NCBI GenBank assembly: GCA_023213395.1
Contig: CM041465.1
Coordinates: 149,861,741-149,925,740, forward strand
Source: Cycas panzhihuaensis
Lineage: Eukaryota > Cycadophyta
Direction of reading: 5' to 3'
Length of the DNA: 64,000 bases
Part shown: positions 11,901-24,363 of the stretch, piece after piece
Numbering within the stretch: position 1 is the first letter of the stretch
Layout of the letters: every line of letters starts with the position of its first letter
The notes under the pieces: generated by a model
What the model was told of the DNA's origin: nothing
The model's input: only the letters and a program-made list of their open reading frames with translations
Databases searched by the model: none
Translations under genes and position numbers: made by a program

Positions 11901-13681
11901 GGAACTCATTTTCATTAAGGGATGCTACATAACTCAACCACCAATTTTCACCATAAGAGCATCATACCTAATACTTAACACACTATTTCCTCACTAATAT
12001 TGGATAAGGCTAAATGCATAGGGTTATTAAATTATTATATTTCTCCTTTGATATGTACCAGTGAGTCATAGTATGCATACTTCTTTATGTAATAGGTGAT
12101 TGGTTAACTAAGTGGCTATTAGATTGGGATTAAATAGTTTTATGGTGATGCATAATTATGTATTTCTTTATTATAATACAATTTAGAAGTGGTTATTTCC
12201 CACAAGTATATTATGTTATATGTTTGTATATATTTGTTTCTTTGCTGTTCACCTATTTGACTTAATATCCCATAGTGTTGATCTTTGGAATCTATGTTTC
12301 TCTTCATTTGTTATTAGAGCTCTTATATAATCCCAGGCCTATCATATATTTCTAACAATAATATTAAAACTTTATATTAGAGCTATGGTTTAACCTGAGT
12401 TAGGTTGTAAGACTATGAGTGTGTCATCTTCTCAATGTGTTAATTTATAACTTATTTTAGGTGCACATGTTTATGGCTATGAAGGATGATAATATACTTG
12501 TCAGTAAAGATATCTTGTAGGTTTTGAAAGCTTTTGAACTATAGTTTTATAGGGTACTTAGAGCATGTTGGTGTCATGAACTCAAAGTATGTTAGTACTT
12601 AAGCATTAAAAATCCTACTGGGAGTGTATGTGTTAATGGTTATTTTGAATCCCATAGAGGTTTGTCATTATTTTATTCATTTCTTGAGCTATTATATGCA
12701 TGTTTTTCTAGTATATATATAGGTGTTGCATGTGAGTCTAAGAATGTAACTTTTAGAGTAGGCTTGATCACCCTGTTGAAGCCAATATTGTGGTAGGTAA
12801 GCCATTATTTTACCCTTTATCATGATGGATCCATGGTTGATGAGGATTTTGCAATATGGGTTGGAGTAGTAGATGGTATATTAGCTCATGTTTGAGGCAC
12901 ACTAGCATGTTAAGGGCTTGATGCGAAGCCTACTAATAAAAAAGAACCTACATTTTATGAAAAATAATCGACTAACTATTTGTGCAATGAAGATTAAGTT
13001 TATTAGGGTTTTGGTAAAGCATGCTACTCTACCAATAAAAGGGTTTAAAGGTTTTATTTGTAGGTTGGTGTGTTGGAGCCTTAATAATATGCTATCATGG
13101 ATGGTACATATGGTAGTTACCATAATTATTTGATAGAACCTACTTAAGCACCATTATTTCTACATGATTAACTAACATTCTAATGATGAAAAGTTGTATT
13201 ACTAATTGTTATTAATGAAAATTCCTCCATTTCTAATCCAGAGTAGAAGAGGATGTTTTGCAATGGCGTTGATATGATATCACCTAATAAAACCCATCTA
13301 TTTGCTTATATGAGATAATTTTGGCTTGAAGACACTAAAATATACATGCACATGTGGTTTATTCATTGTTGATTATCTTATGTAACTATTATACATCCAT
13401 TGTACATTGATATAGGTATTTAGAGGCCTATTCTATGATTTATATCTATGTTGGGTACTATTTGATAGTAAGGGGCACATTTTCTAAGGTTTGACTGCTT
13501 GTTGGGTATTCTTGATCATGTTGGGCACCTCCCAAATCATAAATAATGGTGTTGGATATGTTATGAAGGTTGGTAGTGTATTATCAACGATTAGATACAT
13601 TTTAGACTCTTACAAATTAAAAAATAAGTACTTGCACTTACATGTACATACTTCATGCCTTATGATTATGTTATGATGCAA
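8907..13681. other. AT-rich region with no recognisable gene
   Basis: Short open frames occur on both strands (for example 8834-9064, 11238-11444, and overlapping opposite-strand frames at 12902-13133), but none shows a domain, coding bias or a relative in the window. A GGTACC-type word cluster is present at about 9255-9310, and a T-run near 9808-9820. The last kilobase may belong to the leader or LTR of the Tat-like relic that starts at 13682, but I found no matching second LTR. Confidence 0.4.
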
Positions 13682-14440
13682 CTCTTTTCCAAATCACTTC
13701 AAAGGGGCACCTTGAAGTGGTTCAAGTATCTTCCCTTCGCTTATATCTTCTCCTTCTAATAATTGGTGGATTTCTTCATTAATTATTTTGATGTTATAAA
13801 ATCAAACAAAACCATGATAAGACTTTAAGAGATTTTATAAGGAGGTTTCAAGACCAAGTCCATGCTTGTCACTTATATTTGGACTCTAATCATATTTTTT
13901 ATCCTTTTACCAATGCTTTTAGGCCTTATGTCCATTTGGAAATTCTCAAACTTGACCATAAAACTTACAAAGAAGTTGTTGATAGATTTCTTACTCTAGA
14001 AACATTTAAAATCTAAGCAGGCATCAAGAAAGTTGGTAAGTTGATTCCACTTAAAGAATTGAACCAAACACCAAAACCCTCTCATTTAGAGCCAACTCAT
14101 GGCCACCTTATGTCATCTATTTGATCATTGGAGCATGTTATCAATATTAAATTACGCATTAATTATTTTACTCCTAACCCTCCAAATTAGGAGGAAAAAT
14201 CAATCCATCTCACTAAGGGAAAGAAGCAAAAAAACCCACCCATCCCTTCTCCTCTAGTAAGGAAAGCTCAATGGTGCTTTTACCATCAAATGGATAACCA
14301 TGGTAGGAGTTAATATTGCATTATTTAGATGATGAGTTGTAGACCTCAATTACAAGAGAATAAAATATTTAAACCTAACTAAGACCAACTAGTTCATAAA
14401 GACCCATTACCATAACATGAGATAAAGAAAGATAAGGATA
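13682..14440 (+). pseudogene. Tat-like gag core and zinc knuckle
   Basis: The start LFSKSLQRGTLKWFKYLPFA matches the retrotransposon gag core (F.SL.G.A..WF..L). After several stops the frame shifts and continues with VDRFLTLETFKI followed by a stop and AGIKK. The homologous gag at 63396-63650 reads LALEAIEI, stop, AGLKK. A zinc-binding stretch WCFYHQMDNHGRS, stop, YC lies at about 14270-14330, of the WC..H....H.....C type found in Tat-group gag proteins. Gag would form the particle and bind element RNA. Clearly inactive. Confidence 0.75.
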
Positions 14441-14939
14441 GAGGTAAAGGTAAAGCCAAGTAACTAGAAAATGGTGAAGATGGGGATTTGAAAGTTGACC
14501 AAGGTAAAAATTCAAACATAATATCCCTTCCCATAGGGAAATGGCTAAGTAACCAAACTTATCTACCTCTTAAAGGTGGGGAAGCCAAGAGGGCCGTCAA
14601 TATGGGTGAGGTGATAAAGAATTCATGGCTGACCAAATCATCCAATGATTTGTCCATAAAAAAGCCTATATCTTTGCCTCTTATTTCGCCTTGTCTTATT
14701 AGGTTATGATATATTCCTTCTACTTTAAAGAATAGGTCCTTCTCTTTAGTTGAAGAGTTAAAAATGATTACCATAAGGATATTAATAATAAATCTATTAA
14801 AATATTACCTCGAGCAAAGACAACTATTATTTGATGCTTTAAGAGTTCCTACTGCTACTACTTCATCTACTTACACTCTCTCTTTTGACTTGGATACTTT
14901 GTTGACCTAGTCCAAATATGCTCCCAATGATATACCCCC

Positions 14940-15300
14940 TTTTTATATCAAAATTTCCAAATATAATATAAACATCTATCAAGTCATCATTGATGAAGGC
15001 TTGTCCATAAATGTGATCCCTCTTTATCTATTAGAAGACCTAGAGATTTTTATCTTTTACCTATATGAATGTATATACCAAGGATATGATAAAAATAAAA
15101 AAATTCCTTTTAGACAAGTTACCCTACCTTTGATATTAGAAGGAAAGATAGTTTCAATTGATTTAACCATTATTAATCTTGATCTCTAATATAACATTCT
15201 TTTAGGTACACCTTGGATTACACAAATGTCTACTATTTGTTTCTCCCTCTTTGGTGAACTTCAGTTCATCCATGAAGGTGAGTTAAAAATTGTTAAAACA
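14940..15300 (+). pseudogene. Tat-like aspartic protease
   Basis: The frame reads YQVIIDEGLSINVIPLYLLE near 14980-15040 and YNILLGTPWITQM near 15192-15230. The first corresponds to the active-site loop, normally D-[STN]-G, here DEG; the second to the conserved 'LLG.PWI' flap and C-terminal part typical of Tat-group retroviral-type proteases. It would have cleaved the polyprotein. The altered active site and a stop near 15187 make it non-functional. The following ~1.4 kb (15300-16690) is a degraded linker with no clear domain. Confidence 0.7.
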
Positions 15301-16691
15301 CAAGCCAAAACTAATTAAACAACTAGTCCTTTTAATTGAAATTATTGTAGAACCTGATAAATCTTCTAATGCTTTTGTGTATTTCTTTTGGTCCGTAGGT
15401 TTGAGACAATACTTTTCCATTGAGACCCCTACTTTCCCTGAAGTAAAAGTAAAGGATGTTAATTTATTTGAACAATTCCTTTTGTATTAAGTTCTTCTTC
15501 CTCATCCAATCACATGGAGGTTGTTTAATGGCTTTATGCTCATTTTCCATTCTTCCTATTCTAAAAGAAGAATCACATGATGACAATCACTCTTATGGTG
15601 AATCTTCTTTATCGTATGAAATTATTCCCATCCCTTCACTCATAAATTAATAACATTTCTCATGGGTATTATGCCTTGCTATGGCTAGAGGTGTTTCTAT
15701 TAATGCCATAGTGACTACTCATTTATATGGACACATGATTCTATCTCCTAATATTATATATGTTTCTAGTAGGGCTTCTTTCCTTTAATCCAATTTCTTT
15801 GTTACTTGACTTAATAGATATGAAAGAAAGCTTTTGTTGCATAGGCACCTTAATTTGGTATCTGAAGGTAAGTCTTCTTTAACCTCTTCTTTACCTAAAT
15901 CAAATTGAGCATTGCCTAGGAGGGTCTAAGAAGTTAATATGATTTTGATCATTTCTCTTCCCTCTCATGACTTTTCTTAAAATCCTCCATCGCCTCTTAT
16001 TTAGATAACTCCTCCTAGCTATGATCCTTTAGTTGGTCAAACTTGTTTTAGCTAAATATTCACTTTGACTTGGGATTTCAGAGATCAACTTATTCCTTTC
16101 ATCCTCCTCAATTATTGACTTCCTCCTAAACCATGACCATCCATCTTTCAATACTCCTCCTTTTATGAGGTATTTACGTTATCACTTTACCAAGTCAAAA
16201 AATTCTATAAGTGTCATTCTTTATCACTTGGATTATTTTTAAAATGATGAAGCAATTCTATAGAACATGGCTAGATCTACATCTAGTCTTCCTCCTCACC
16301 ATCATAAATTGGGTTTCATAAAATAAATATATCTAGATTCACCATTATCTAGTCCCTATTAATTTTTAGAACCAATTACTTCATTGGTGGAACTTGCCCC
16401 TCCTTATATTGAGGAAGGGAATGGTATGCTCATGGGGGATACTATTGACATTGATTTAGAGCTAAATGAGACTCCAAAAATAATAAAAGTTGAAGCTAAT
16501 TAATTCCTTAAAGAGATCTCTTAATTCAAGAGTCATTTTTATGAATTCAGTTCAATTTTTGCATGGGATTACAGTGATATGTATGGTCTTCATTCATATA
16601 TCATTATCCATAATATCACCACCATCACTAGTATTGAACCAAAATTCTAAAAGAAGAGGCTTATACATCCTCACTTGTCAACTGCAATTAA

Positions 16692-18180
16692 ATAAGAAGT
16701 TAAGAAGCTTTTGAAGGCTATATTCATTAAAAGAATCAATTATTCTCAATGGGTTTCAAGCATAGTCCTTATAGCTAAGATGAACAGATCAATCTGGATA
16801 TGTCTTGACTTCCATGATATTAATGATGCTTATCCTAAAGACAAATTTTCCCTCCCTTTCTTTGAACAAATTTAGGATCAAACTGTAGGTTTTGAGGTTA
16901 TGTCCTTTATGGATAGTTTTTTGGGCTATAATCAAATTATTATTTCTCTTGAGGTTTTCCTTAAGATGACTTTTACTACTCCTTGGGGAACTTTTATCTA
17001 TAAAGTTATGCCTTTCAATTTGAAAAATGCTAGAGCCACGTATTAGTGGGATATGATATTTATCTTTTATGATTTAATTGGTAATATAATAATAGTATAT
17101 TTAGATAATATACTTACCCTTTCTTAATGATGATAAGATCATATATGAGATTGAAGTACTATCTTTGAAAGATGCTATAAGTATTATCTTTATTTGAAAC
17201 TGACCAAATGTGTCTCTGTAGTTACATCAGGTAAGATGTTAGGAAACATAGTTTCTCATGATAGAATTAGGGTTGACCTAGACAAGATCAAAGCCATCAT
17301 TTAAATGCACCCTCCTCAAATGCAAAATAAAATGAAATCTTTTTTAGGAAAAACTTGGTTTCCTTTAGTGTTTCATTGCTAGCTTTGCTTTGGATGCCAA
17401 ACCCCTCATAAATCTATTAAAGAAAGAAGCTTGCTTTACTTGGACTCCTCATGTATAAGAGTCATTTGACAAGTTAAAATAAATGTTAGTCTTCGTCCTA
17501 TCCTTACCCCTCCTATGTTTAATAAGCCCTTCGTTTTGTACACCTCCTCTACTGAGGAGTCTCTAATTAGTATGTTGGCTTAGAAGGGTGATTTTGGTAG
17601 GGAGTGGGCCATCTATTTCAATATTAGAACATTAATTGCAACATAACTCCACTACCTCTCCATTGGAAAAGAATATCTCTCTTTAGTTTTTCCCACTAGA
17701 AAATTGTGCTATTATCTCTTAGGCAATACCACCATCCTTATTATTCAATTAGATCCCATTAGGTACCTACTTACTAAGATAAATATTACGGGTCATTTGG
17801 GTAAATAGGCACTCCTATTATAAGAATTTGATTTTTAGATAGTTAATAAAAAATCTAAAAAGGAACAGATTATCGTTGAGATGATAGTCAATGCACCATT
17901 ACTAAATCCTATTAATCAAATTGTAGATGATAGGTTCCTTGACGAGTATGTTCTCTAAATGGAGGTTGTTCCTTTGGAAGATTTATGATATAAGAAAATC
18001 AAATCCTATTTACATGACCAAGCCCTTCCTTCTTTGAAGAAGAAGAAGAAGAGGAGAATTCAAACTATTACTTACTAGTATCTATTGCTTAATGACACTC
18101 TATAAACATTCATTTAATGGAGTCTTATTAAGATGCCTTTCTCCTAAAGAAGCTAATACCACATTAGTAGAGTGTTAGAA
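16692..18180 (+). pseudogene. Tat-like reverse transcriptase, RNase H and integrase start
   Basis: RT begins near 16692 and includes ICLDFHDINDAYPKDKFSLP and SFMDSFLGYNQIIISLE, the Tat-group form of the VD.R.LN.A..KD.FPLP and S.GYNQI blocks. The catalytic box, normally Y-x-D-D, reads YLDNIL near 17099, so the second aspartate is lost. RNase H follows (FNKPFVLYTSSTEES at ~17520, YLSIGKEYLSLVF at ~17655). An integrase zinc-binding start appears near 18000-18170 before the element dissolves. There is no second, archaeal-type RNase H between RNase H and integrase. Confidence 0.75.
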
Positions 18181-18651
18181 TGTCATGATGGAATTTTTAA
18201 CTATAATTGATAATTATGCACTTACTCTATTTATTGATAAGGTTCAACATATAAATACATGCATTAAATTCTATTTTGAAACTCAATTCTTTAGTTATTA
18301 AGTAAAATTTTTAATATGCTTCTTATTGAGTTCAAGTTATAGGCAACTAAATGTTGATCATAGGCTTAAATAGTACATGAAGAAGGACATATCTCACATA
18401 TAAGCTTATTGAGGAAAGAAGATAAAGATATGTGATATGTAGGTAGACATTTCTCACATGCAGACTGAAAAAGTGATGCAAGTTAACAAAGAAGTCTTTA
18501 AAGGTAAATAAATATTAAAGATCTCTATTTTATATCCTCCTTTATTAATGAATTAATTGTTGATGATTATAGTGAAATAATCTCTACTTATATTATGTGT
18601 TAGAATATTGGGCAAGTTACTATGATCTCTACTGAAGCAATCTCTATTGAA
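18181..18651. other. Unassigned DNA 3' of the Tat-like relic
   Basis: Short reading frames continue but match no part of integrase that I recognise. The mini-copia element inserted at its right end; the same host sequence resumes at 20595, as the duplicated ACCAT on both sides shows. Confidence 0.4.
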
Positions 18652-18656
18652 ACCAT
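18652..18656. repeat. Target-site duplication ACCAT (left)
   Basis: ACCAT directly precedes the 5' LTR of the mini-copia and is repeated directly after the 3' LTR at 20590-20594. A 5-bp duplication is the size made by copia integrases. Confidence 0.85.
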
Positions 18657-19169
18657 TGCTAAAACTTTTATATCCTAAGCATTAAGTCTTAAGCATGTAT
18701 ATTTATATTTTGACACTTTATGCTTTATACTAAAGTGCTCATTTATTTTATTTTTAAATTGTCACATTATCCTTTTTATCTTTTGTGTCTTTTCCATATG
18801 TGTTAAGTGGAAAAGTCAATTTTGGATGGCTAACACTTGTCACCATCATCGCACACTTAGGAAGTAGAGTTTCACTTAACTTTGTCTTCTTCTTTTAGTT
18901 TGTGACGTGTTATAATCATATACATTTAAACTCCTTTATAAGGAATAATACTTTCCTTGTATAATATGTAGTTTTCCAAGCTAATGTTATACTTCTAAAG
19001 TTACTCTAATAGATTAAGTGATAAATCACTTCTCCTCCCTATTCTTTATTATATTATGTAGCTCATGCTTGTTTTGTCAAGTTGTTAATCAATATTTCAT
19101 CTTTATATATTCATGAGTTTTCCTCTCTATCTCCTTAAATAGATCCTATTATACATTTTCTTTCTTACA
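18657..19169 (+). repeat. 5' LTR of mini-copia
   Basis: It starts TGCTAAAACTTTTATATCC and ends CTTTCTTACA, and pairs with 20075-20589 (start TGTTAAAACCTTCATATCC, same end). Shared blocks include TTAACACTTGTCACCAT-like and TTGTTAATCAAT stretches. Confidence 0.9.
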
Positions 19170-19172
19170 TTT

Positions 19173-19184
19173 TGGTATCAGAGT
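19173..19184 (+). other. Primer binding site, initiator tRNA-Met type
   Basis: TGGTATCAGAGT lies 3 bp after the 5' LTR. It is complementary to the 3' end of plant initiator methionine tRNA (consensus TGGTATCAGAGC) apart from the last base, and would prime minus-strand DNA synthesis. Confidence 0.85.
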
Positions 19185-19385
19185 AGTGAGAAGCTCCAAA
19201 AGTAGAGATATAAAGATTCATATAGTTTTGCAGTGAGAAATAATAAAGAGCCATAACAAATATTTTGTATATATTTTATCTCCATAACAAAGCTACTAAT
19301 AACAAATCTTCTTTATAGAATCTTGTACCTTAAAAATAAAAAGGCTAATATTCTCATAATAATGTAACTAAGATCTCCTTCTATT

Positions 19386-20050
19386 GATTCCACCATTTTC
19401 AAACAACTAGTGGGTAGTCTTATTTACTTGACTAACACTAGACCTGACATATTATATGCTATTGGAATTTATTTCAAATTTATGATATAACCTAATCAAT
19501 GACACTAGAATACTGTAAAGAGGATTCTTAGATACCTCAAAGGTACATTATAATATAGTCTCTAGTATACTTAGAATGAGAACTAGATGTTAGAAGGGTT
19601 CTCATATTTTAATTGGGCAAGATGCCATAATAGCCACAAATCAACCTCAGGTTATTATTTCAACCTTAGGTCTGCAATTATTTTATGGAGTTATAAAAAA
19701 ACACCAAGTATCACACTTTCCTCCACTAAAGTAGAATACAAAGTTGTTATCAGCATAAGATATGAGATTATTTGACTTAGATAGATTCTTAGTGAGCTTG
19801 GCCTTCAGTAATCACTACCAACTCCATTATATTGTAATGATCAGAGTGTGCTTAAGATGGCTAAGTATCCTATATTTCATGCATGAACCAAGCACGTTGA
19901 GGTTCGTCATTATTTTATTAAAAAATATGTATGGCAAAGTGAAATTAACCTCATCTATAAGATGATGAATTAACAACTTGTTGACATCTTCACCGAACCA
20001 CTTGGTAGAGAGAAGTTTAAGCACTTTAGAGATAACATCAACATTTGACT
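19386..20050 (+). pseudogene. Copia RNase H domain
   Basis: Recognisable blocks are FKQLVGSLIYLTNTRPDILY near 19400, RILRYLKGTL near 19519, STSGYYFNLRSAIILWSYKK near 19637, ITLSSTKVEYKVV near 19715 and DIFTEPLGREKFKHFR near 19985. These correspond to the end of RT and the full RNase H region of plant copia pol (KQ.VGSL.YL..TRPDI, SLSS.EAEY, QLADI.TK.L). Several stops and frame changes are present. The 200 bp between the PBS and this domain hold no gag. Confidence 0.85.
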
Positions 20051-20065
20051 TAGTGTTGTATATAC

Positions 20066-20074
20066 TTAAGGGGG
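20066..20074 (+). other. Polypurine tract of mini-copia
   Basis: AAGGGGG directly precedes the TG of the 3' LTR and is the expected plus-strand primer for copia elements. Confidence 0.8.
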
Positions 20075-20589
20075 TGTTAAAACCTTCATATCCCAAGCAT
20101 TAAGTTTTGACCATGTATATTTATATTTTAGAACTTTATGCTTTATGCTAAAGTGCTCCTTTTTTTTATTTTTAAATTATCATATTATCCTTTTTATCTT
20201 TTATGCTTTTTCCACATGTGCTAAGTGAAAAAGTTAACTTTAGATGGTTAACACTTGTCACCATCCTCACACACTTAGGAAGTAGTGTTTTACTCAACTT
20301 TATCTTCTTCTCTTGATCTATGATATGGGTCACAATCATGTATACTTAAACTTCATTATAAGGAGTGATGCTTTCCTTGTATAATATGAAGTTTTCTAAA
20401 CTAGTGTTATGCCACTACAGTTACTCTGATAAGATGAGTGGTAGATCAATTCTCCTCCCTATTCCTTATTATATTATATATCTCATGCTTGCTTTATCAA
20501 GTTGTTAATCAATCTTTCATCTTTATATATTCATGAGTTATCCTCTCTATCTCCTCAAATAGATCCTGTTATGCATTTTCTTTCTTACA
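20075..20589 (+). repeat. 3' LTR of mini-copia
   Basis: Starts TGTTAAAACC, ends TTCTTACA, and is followed at once by the ACCAT target duplication at 20590-20594. Confidence 0.9.
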
Positions 20590-20594
20590 ACCAT

Positions 20595-22124
20595 TGAGAT
20601 AAAATAGAGATAAAACATATTAAAATTGAGATTAAATATTGTATTCTTTAAACCTTAAAAAAATCTTATATTAAAATAAGAATATTCTTTAAATAATATT
20701 CTAATTTTTATAATATATATATAATTATAAAATTATATAATTTTTATTTTACTATTCAATGTTAGGCAACTCCTACGATAACCTATGACCTACAAACGAT
20801 GCAAGAAGGCAATAAAAATATAGAGAAAGAGTCTGAGATGCTTTACACTAGATCAAAGATGTGTTGGGTAGATATAAGAAGTAGACATCTAACATGTATA
20901 TATAAAGAAACCCACCAATGTAGAGCTAACACATTTAATGTAAAAATACAAAGAAATAAACACCCAATGCATTAAAACAATGGACATAGAGCTCATAGAA
21001 TGCCAACATAAGAATGCCCACATGCTTGAGATAAATCAACATTGAGATGTCAACATGAATAGCTAATAATAAGCCTCACATCAGAGTCATTGAATACCCA
21101 CAGATACCGAGAACATGTTATTATCACATAGTGTAAGGAGATGAAACATATAAATAAAATAAGGAGAAACCTTATAATAAACACATTCAATACCTAGAGA
21201 AATCAAAGTTGTAAAGAGCTCATAGAGAAAAGCTTGAATAGAGCTCAAAAACATGGACAAGAAAAGATTTATGCCTACTTTCAATACAAAGAGATACCAA
21301 AGAGAGCTATTAAGAAGGAGAAAGGGTCATAAGCATTCTAAAAGTGCCATAGATATATTCTATAAGTTGTGGGCTTAATTCAAAGAATATATATGGCATC
21401 TCAATGTTGTAGACAACATTATATACACTTTAAAATAGAAGTAGGCTCAATTTAAATCACATAAGCATCTCATATATCACCATTTCTCTAGGATCAACTG
21501 ATTATGTACAAAAGAACCAAGCATAAGATACCTACAAACTCTCAAAGGTTGCATACCTATAGTGAAGACACCATGCCCCACATATGACTATGAAATGTGA
21601 GATAAGAGATGAGAAAACACTCTATAGATCATTATAAAGGCTAAATTGAGAAAATTTTAAATGAATAAAGTTAAAAAAAGAGATAGACTAGGCTAAATGC
21701 ATAGCTAAGGAAGAAGATGATTATTTTTGTATGCCTATTATTACAAGATGCCATGAAATTGCTTAGTATAACCTATCAAATTGATCATTATCAACCTAAC
21801 TATGCAATGGTAAAAGAAGTTTAACAAAAAATGGCTTCCTATAATAGATGTAATTGATTTTATAGAGGGTCCATTTACCACCACATATGCTTAGAGTATT
21901 CTTAAATTAACTTTGGTTTAAAAATTATCAAACTTTTTATAAAGTTTAGTGATATTAAATTAGATTATAATATAATTTAAAGTCTATCCCTTGCCTACTA
22001 ATCCTTAGTCACATGCTTATTTAGATGTCAAAGCCTTTTTTAGACCATGAAAAGTCTATTTTTTAAAAATAAAAATATCAGTGGTACTTTTTTTAGAGCT
22101 TTGATTTAACAACCATCACATGTT
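20595..22124. other. AT-rich DNA without recognisable genes
   Basis: Continues the DNA into which mini-copia inserted. Short frames such as 21087-21284 on the minus strand have no recognisable domain. A very AT-rich patch lies at about 20640-20760. Confidence 0.4.
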
Positions 22125-22129
22125 ATATT

Positions 22130-22601
22130 TGAAGAGAAAATGTAATCACAAAAGTAATGTATTAATAAAACTCTAAACTATGCAAAGAACAAATAACATA
22201 AATATACTAATCACATAATAAAAAACACCAGGAGATTCTAGACTAAGCATAGACCCTTTATTAATCTGAGCAATAACCAAAGAATTACAGAGATGAAAAC
22301 CCTAACTTTCTCATTAACTCATCAAAGACTTATCCAACTTTCATACATATGTTGTTATAAAAGAATATATAGACATAACTTTATAAGATATTACCTTCTA
22401 GTTTGACAATATAATAGGAATAAACCATAGGCTAGAAAAGACCCCCATAAAAAACCTAAAATTGAACCCTCACCTTGGGGGCTATTGTCCCCCTATAACC
22501 CCTAATCGGGGCCCTACAATGGGTCCCCATACCCTACTAAGGGATTCAGGTGTGATGCCTATACCTATGTAACACTTGCAAAGTATTTAATATATCCAAT
22601 A
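22130..22601 (-). repeat. 3' LTR (left) of the split copia element
   Basis: Starts TGAAGAGAAAAT and pairs with 39484-39955. Both carry a G/C-rich core (GGGGGCTATTGTCCCC-like, then AATCGGGG near 22480-22520). The outer end is preceded by ATATT. Confidence 0.9.
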
Positions 22602-22659
22602 ATTTCCTACTTATTAAACACTTTACAAGCAACTTACATACACAACTACTAAATACTAA

Positions 22660-23845
22660 AATCACAAACAATGATTATCTTTCTACATCATTTAAATTTT
22701 TCTATACTAATAGTCTTAGTCAATTAATGAGTCTATAATACTCTCCTATGTAGTAATCTTATGTAAGTCCACCTTATGGTTTTGAACCATTTCTCTTACA
22801 AAATATAACTACACATCAATATACTCTGAGTGAGCATAAAATATGAGGTTCTTCACTAAGTAGATTATATTTTGACTATCATAATATATTCTCACAACAT
22901 CCTACTTGAAGTTGACATCTATGCATAATCTCTATAATCAAACCACTTCTCTACATGTATGAGTAACTACTATATACTCTGCTTATATGCCAAAAAGTAC
23001 CATAACTCGTTGTCTTTTACTAGTCCAACTAATTGTACCACCACAAAGGATTAAAACATACTCGCTTATAGATCTTCTACTATGAAGATCTCCTACATAA
23101 TCAACATCAATAAATCCTTGCAGGTTTATTATTATACTCTCTATGGGATCTCCTTGGCAGCAAATTCCATAGTTTAATGTACCCTTTAGATACCTAAATA
23201 TCCTTTTTATAGCCACGCAATGCTCTTTGCCTAGGTTTAATATATATCTACTAACTACTCCCACTATATGGGTAATGTCTGATCTAGTGCAAATTGTCGC
23301 ATACATAAAACTACAAATTGCACTAACATAAGAGATAAATACCATGTCTTCAACTTCTTGGTGAGTCTTTAGATATTGTTAAACTAATAATTTTAAACCA
23401 ATAGGCAGAGTGACATTAACTAATTTACTATCCTATAAACTAAACCATTCTAGTATTATCTTAATGTACCACTTTTAGTTAAGTTAAATCTTCTTGTTTC
23501 TCCTATCCCTTTTAATCTCAATGCCTAAAATAAAATGTACAGCACTAAGGTCTTTCATCTCAAAATGAGATGCTAGTTGGCCTTTCATAAGTCTATTAAT
23601 TTCTTTACTATTACTAACTAAAAGTATATTATCAACATATAAAGTTAGAATAATAAAGTAATACCAACCTATTTATAATAAACACAATGATCTACTTTGT
23701 TGTACACAAAACCATATGTCAATATATACAAGTAGAACTTCTGATACCAAATCCTTAGTGACTATTTCAAGTCATATAATGATTTCTTTAACCTACACAT
23801 CATATTATCCTTCCTTGTAACTTTAAAAACTTTAGGTTACAATAT
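22660..23845 (-). pseudogene. Copia RNase H and C-terminal RT
   Basis: On the minus strand the RT end is at 23845-23350 (for example CRLKKSLYDLK near 23795), and RNase H reads SFMYATICTRSDITHIVGVV, KRIFRYLKGTLNYGI and DYVGDLHSRRSISEYVLILC between 23345 and 22983. These are the conserved 'YATRPDI', 'LRYLKGT' and 'D.AGD...R.ST.G' blocks of plant copia pol. The RT is cut off at 23850 by the Chromo-1 LTR and resumes near 29948. Confidence 0.85.
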
Positions 23846-23850
23846 GTAAA

Positions 23851-24231
23851 TGTTAGGGATCCAACCCCTAACTTACCTTCTCTTAAATTCTCTTATATCT
23901 TCTACTTATTCTCTCTCTTATATCTTCTGTTTCTTCTACTTCTTCCCTTTTCTTAATATCCTATATGAAAAAGTAGAAGGTTGTGTAGTGGTCATTGAGC
24001 ACTATATATATTCATGTAATAGCCCACATGTATAAGGAGGAGGTTGTGTAGTAAGCATAGAGCTATATATATATTTATGTAATCCTTAGAGTATGGTATC
24101 TAAAATATCATTATTATTATATGTAATTGAGAGGATGCCCCCTCAAAGGGTATTACAATGTAAGTGCTATTTTAGAGTTATTTATATATTATGTTGGTGT
24201 GTAATTGTTATTAAGGAGTGCTGTCCTACCA
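23851..24231 (+). repeat. 5' LTR of Chromo-1
   Basis: Starts TGTTAGGGATCC and ends TCCTACCA; pairs with 29549-29929. It contains a 63-bp direct duplication (AGGTTGTGTAG units near 23970 and 24033), each followed by a TATATATAT box-like stretch. Confidence 0.9.
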
Positions 24232-24233
24232 GG

Positions 24234-24245
24234 TGGTATCAGAGC
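24234..24245 (+). other. Chromo-1 primer binding site (initiator tRNA-Met)
   Basis: TGGTATCAGAGC lies 2 bp after the LTR and is a perfect match to the usual iMet primer-binding sequence. Confidence 0.9.
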
Positions 24246-24363
24246 GATCGATCCATATCTTGTGAGACAGTCAAAGGTACTAAATAATTAATTTTTTTCC
24301 ATCAATTTTTTCTCACCAGTACCTATTCTCATTTAATTTTTGCTTAGTTACTTTACTTTTTAG

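Larger units (their letters stand above)
13682..18180 (+). mobile_element. Tat-like Ty3/gypsy relic (gag to start of integrase)
   Basis: Gag, protease, RT, RNase H and the beginning of the integrase zinc-binding region follow one another on the plus strand in the order gag-PR-RT-RH-INT, which is the Ty3/gypsy order. Many stops and several frameshifts break the frame. The element ends without a recognisable integrase core. No LTR pair is evident. A mini-copia element sits ~475 bp downstream. The RT and RNase H wording resembles the Tat/Ogre side of Ty3/gypsy rather than the chromoviruses found later in this window. Confidence 0.75.
18657..20589 (+). mobile_element. Internally deleted Ty1/copia element (1.9 kb)
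   Basis: Two LTRs of 513 and 515 bp enclose only about 905 bp. A tRNA-iMet-type PBS, a short polypurine tract and a perfect ACCAT target duplication prove a complete insertion. Inside, only the C-terminal RNase H part of pol remains; gag, protease, integrase and RT are missing. Either the element moved in deleted form with help from a full-length relative, or it lost its centre after inserting. The LTRs differ at many positions, so it is old. Confidence 0.9.

Noticed and set aside
12902-13133. Overlapping sense and antisense open frames of ~70 codons
   Set aside because: Short, with no domain, and explained by low stop density in a locally G/C-balanced patch; no independent support for either strand.
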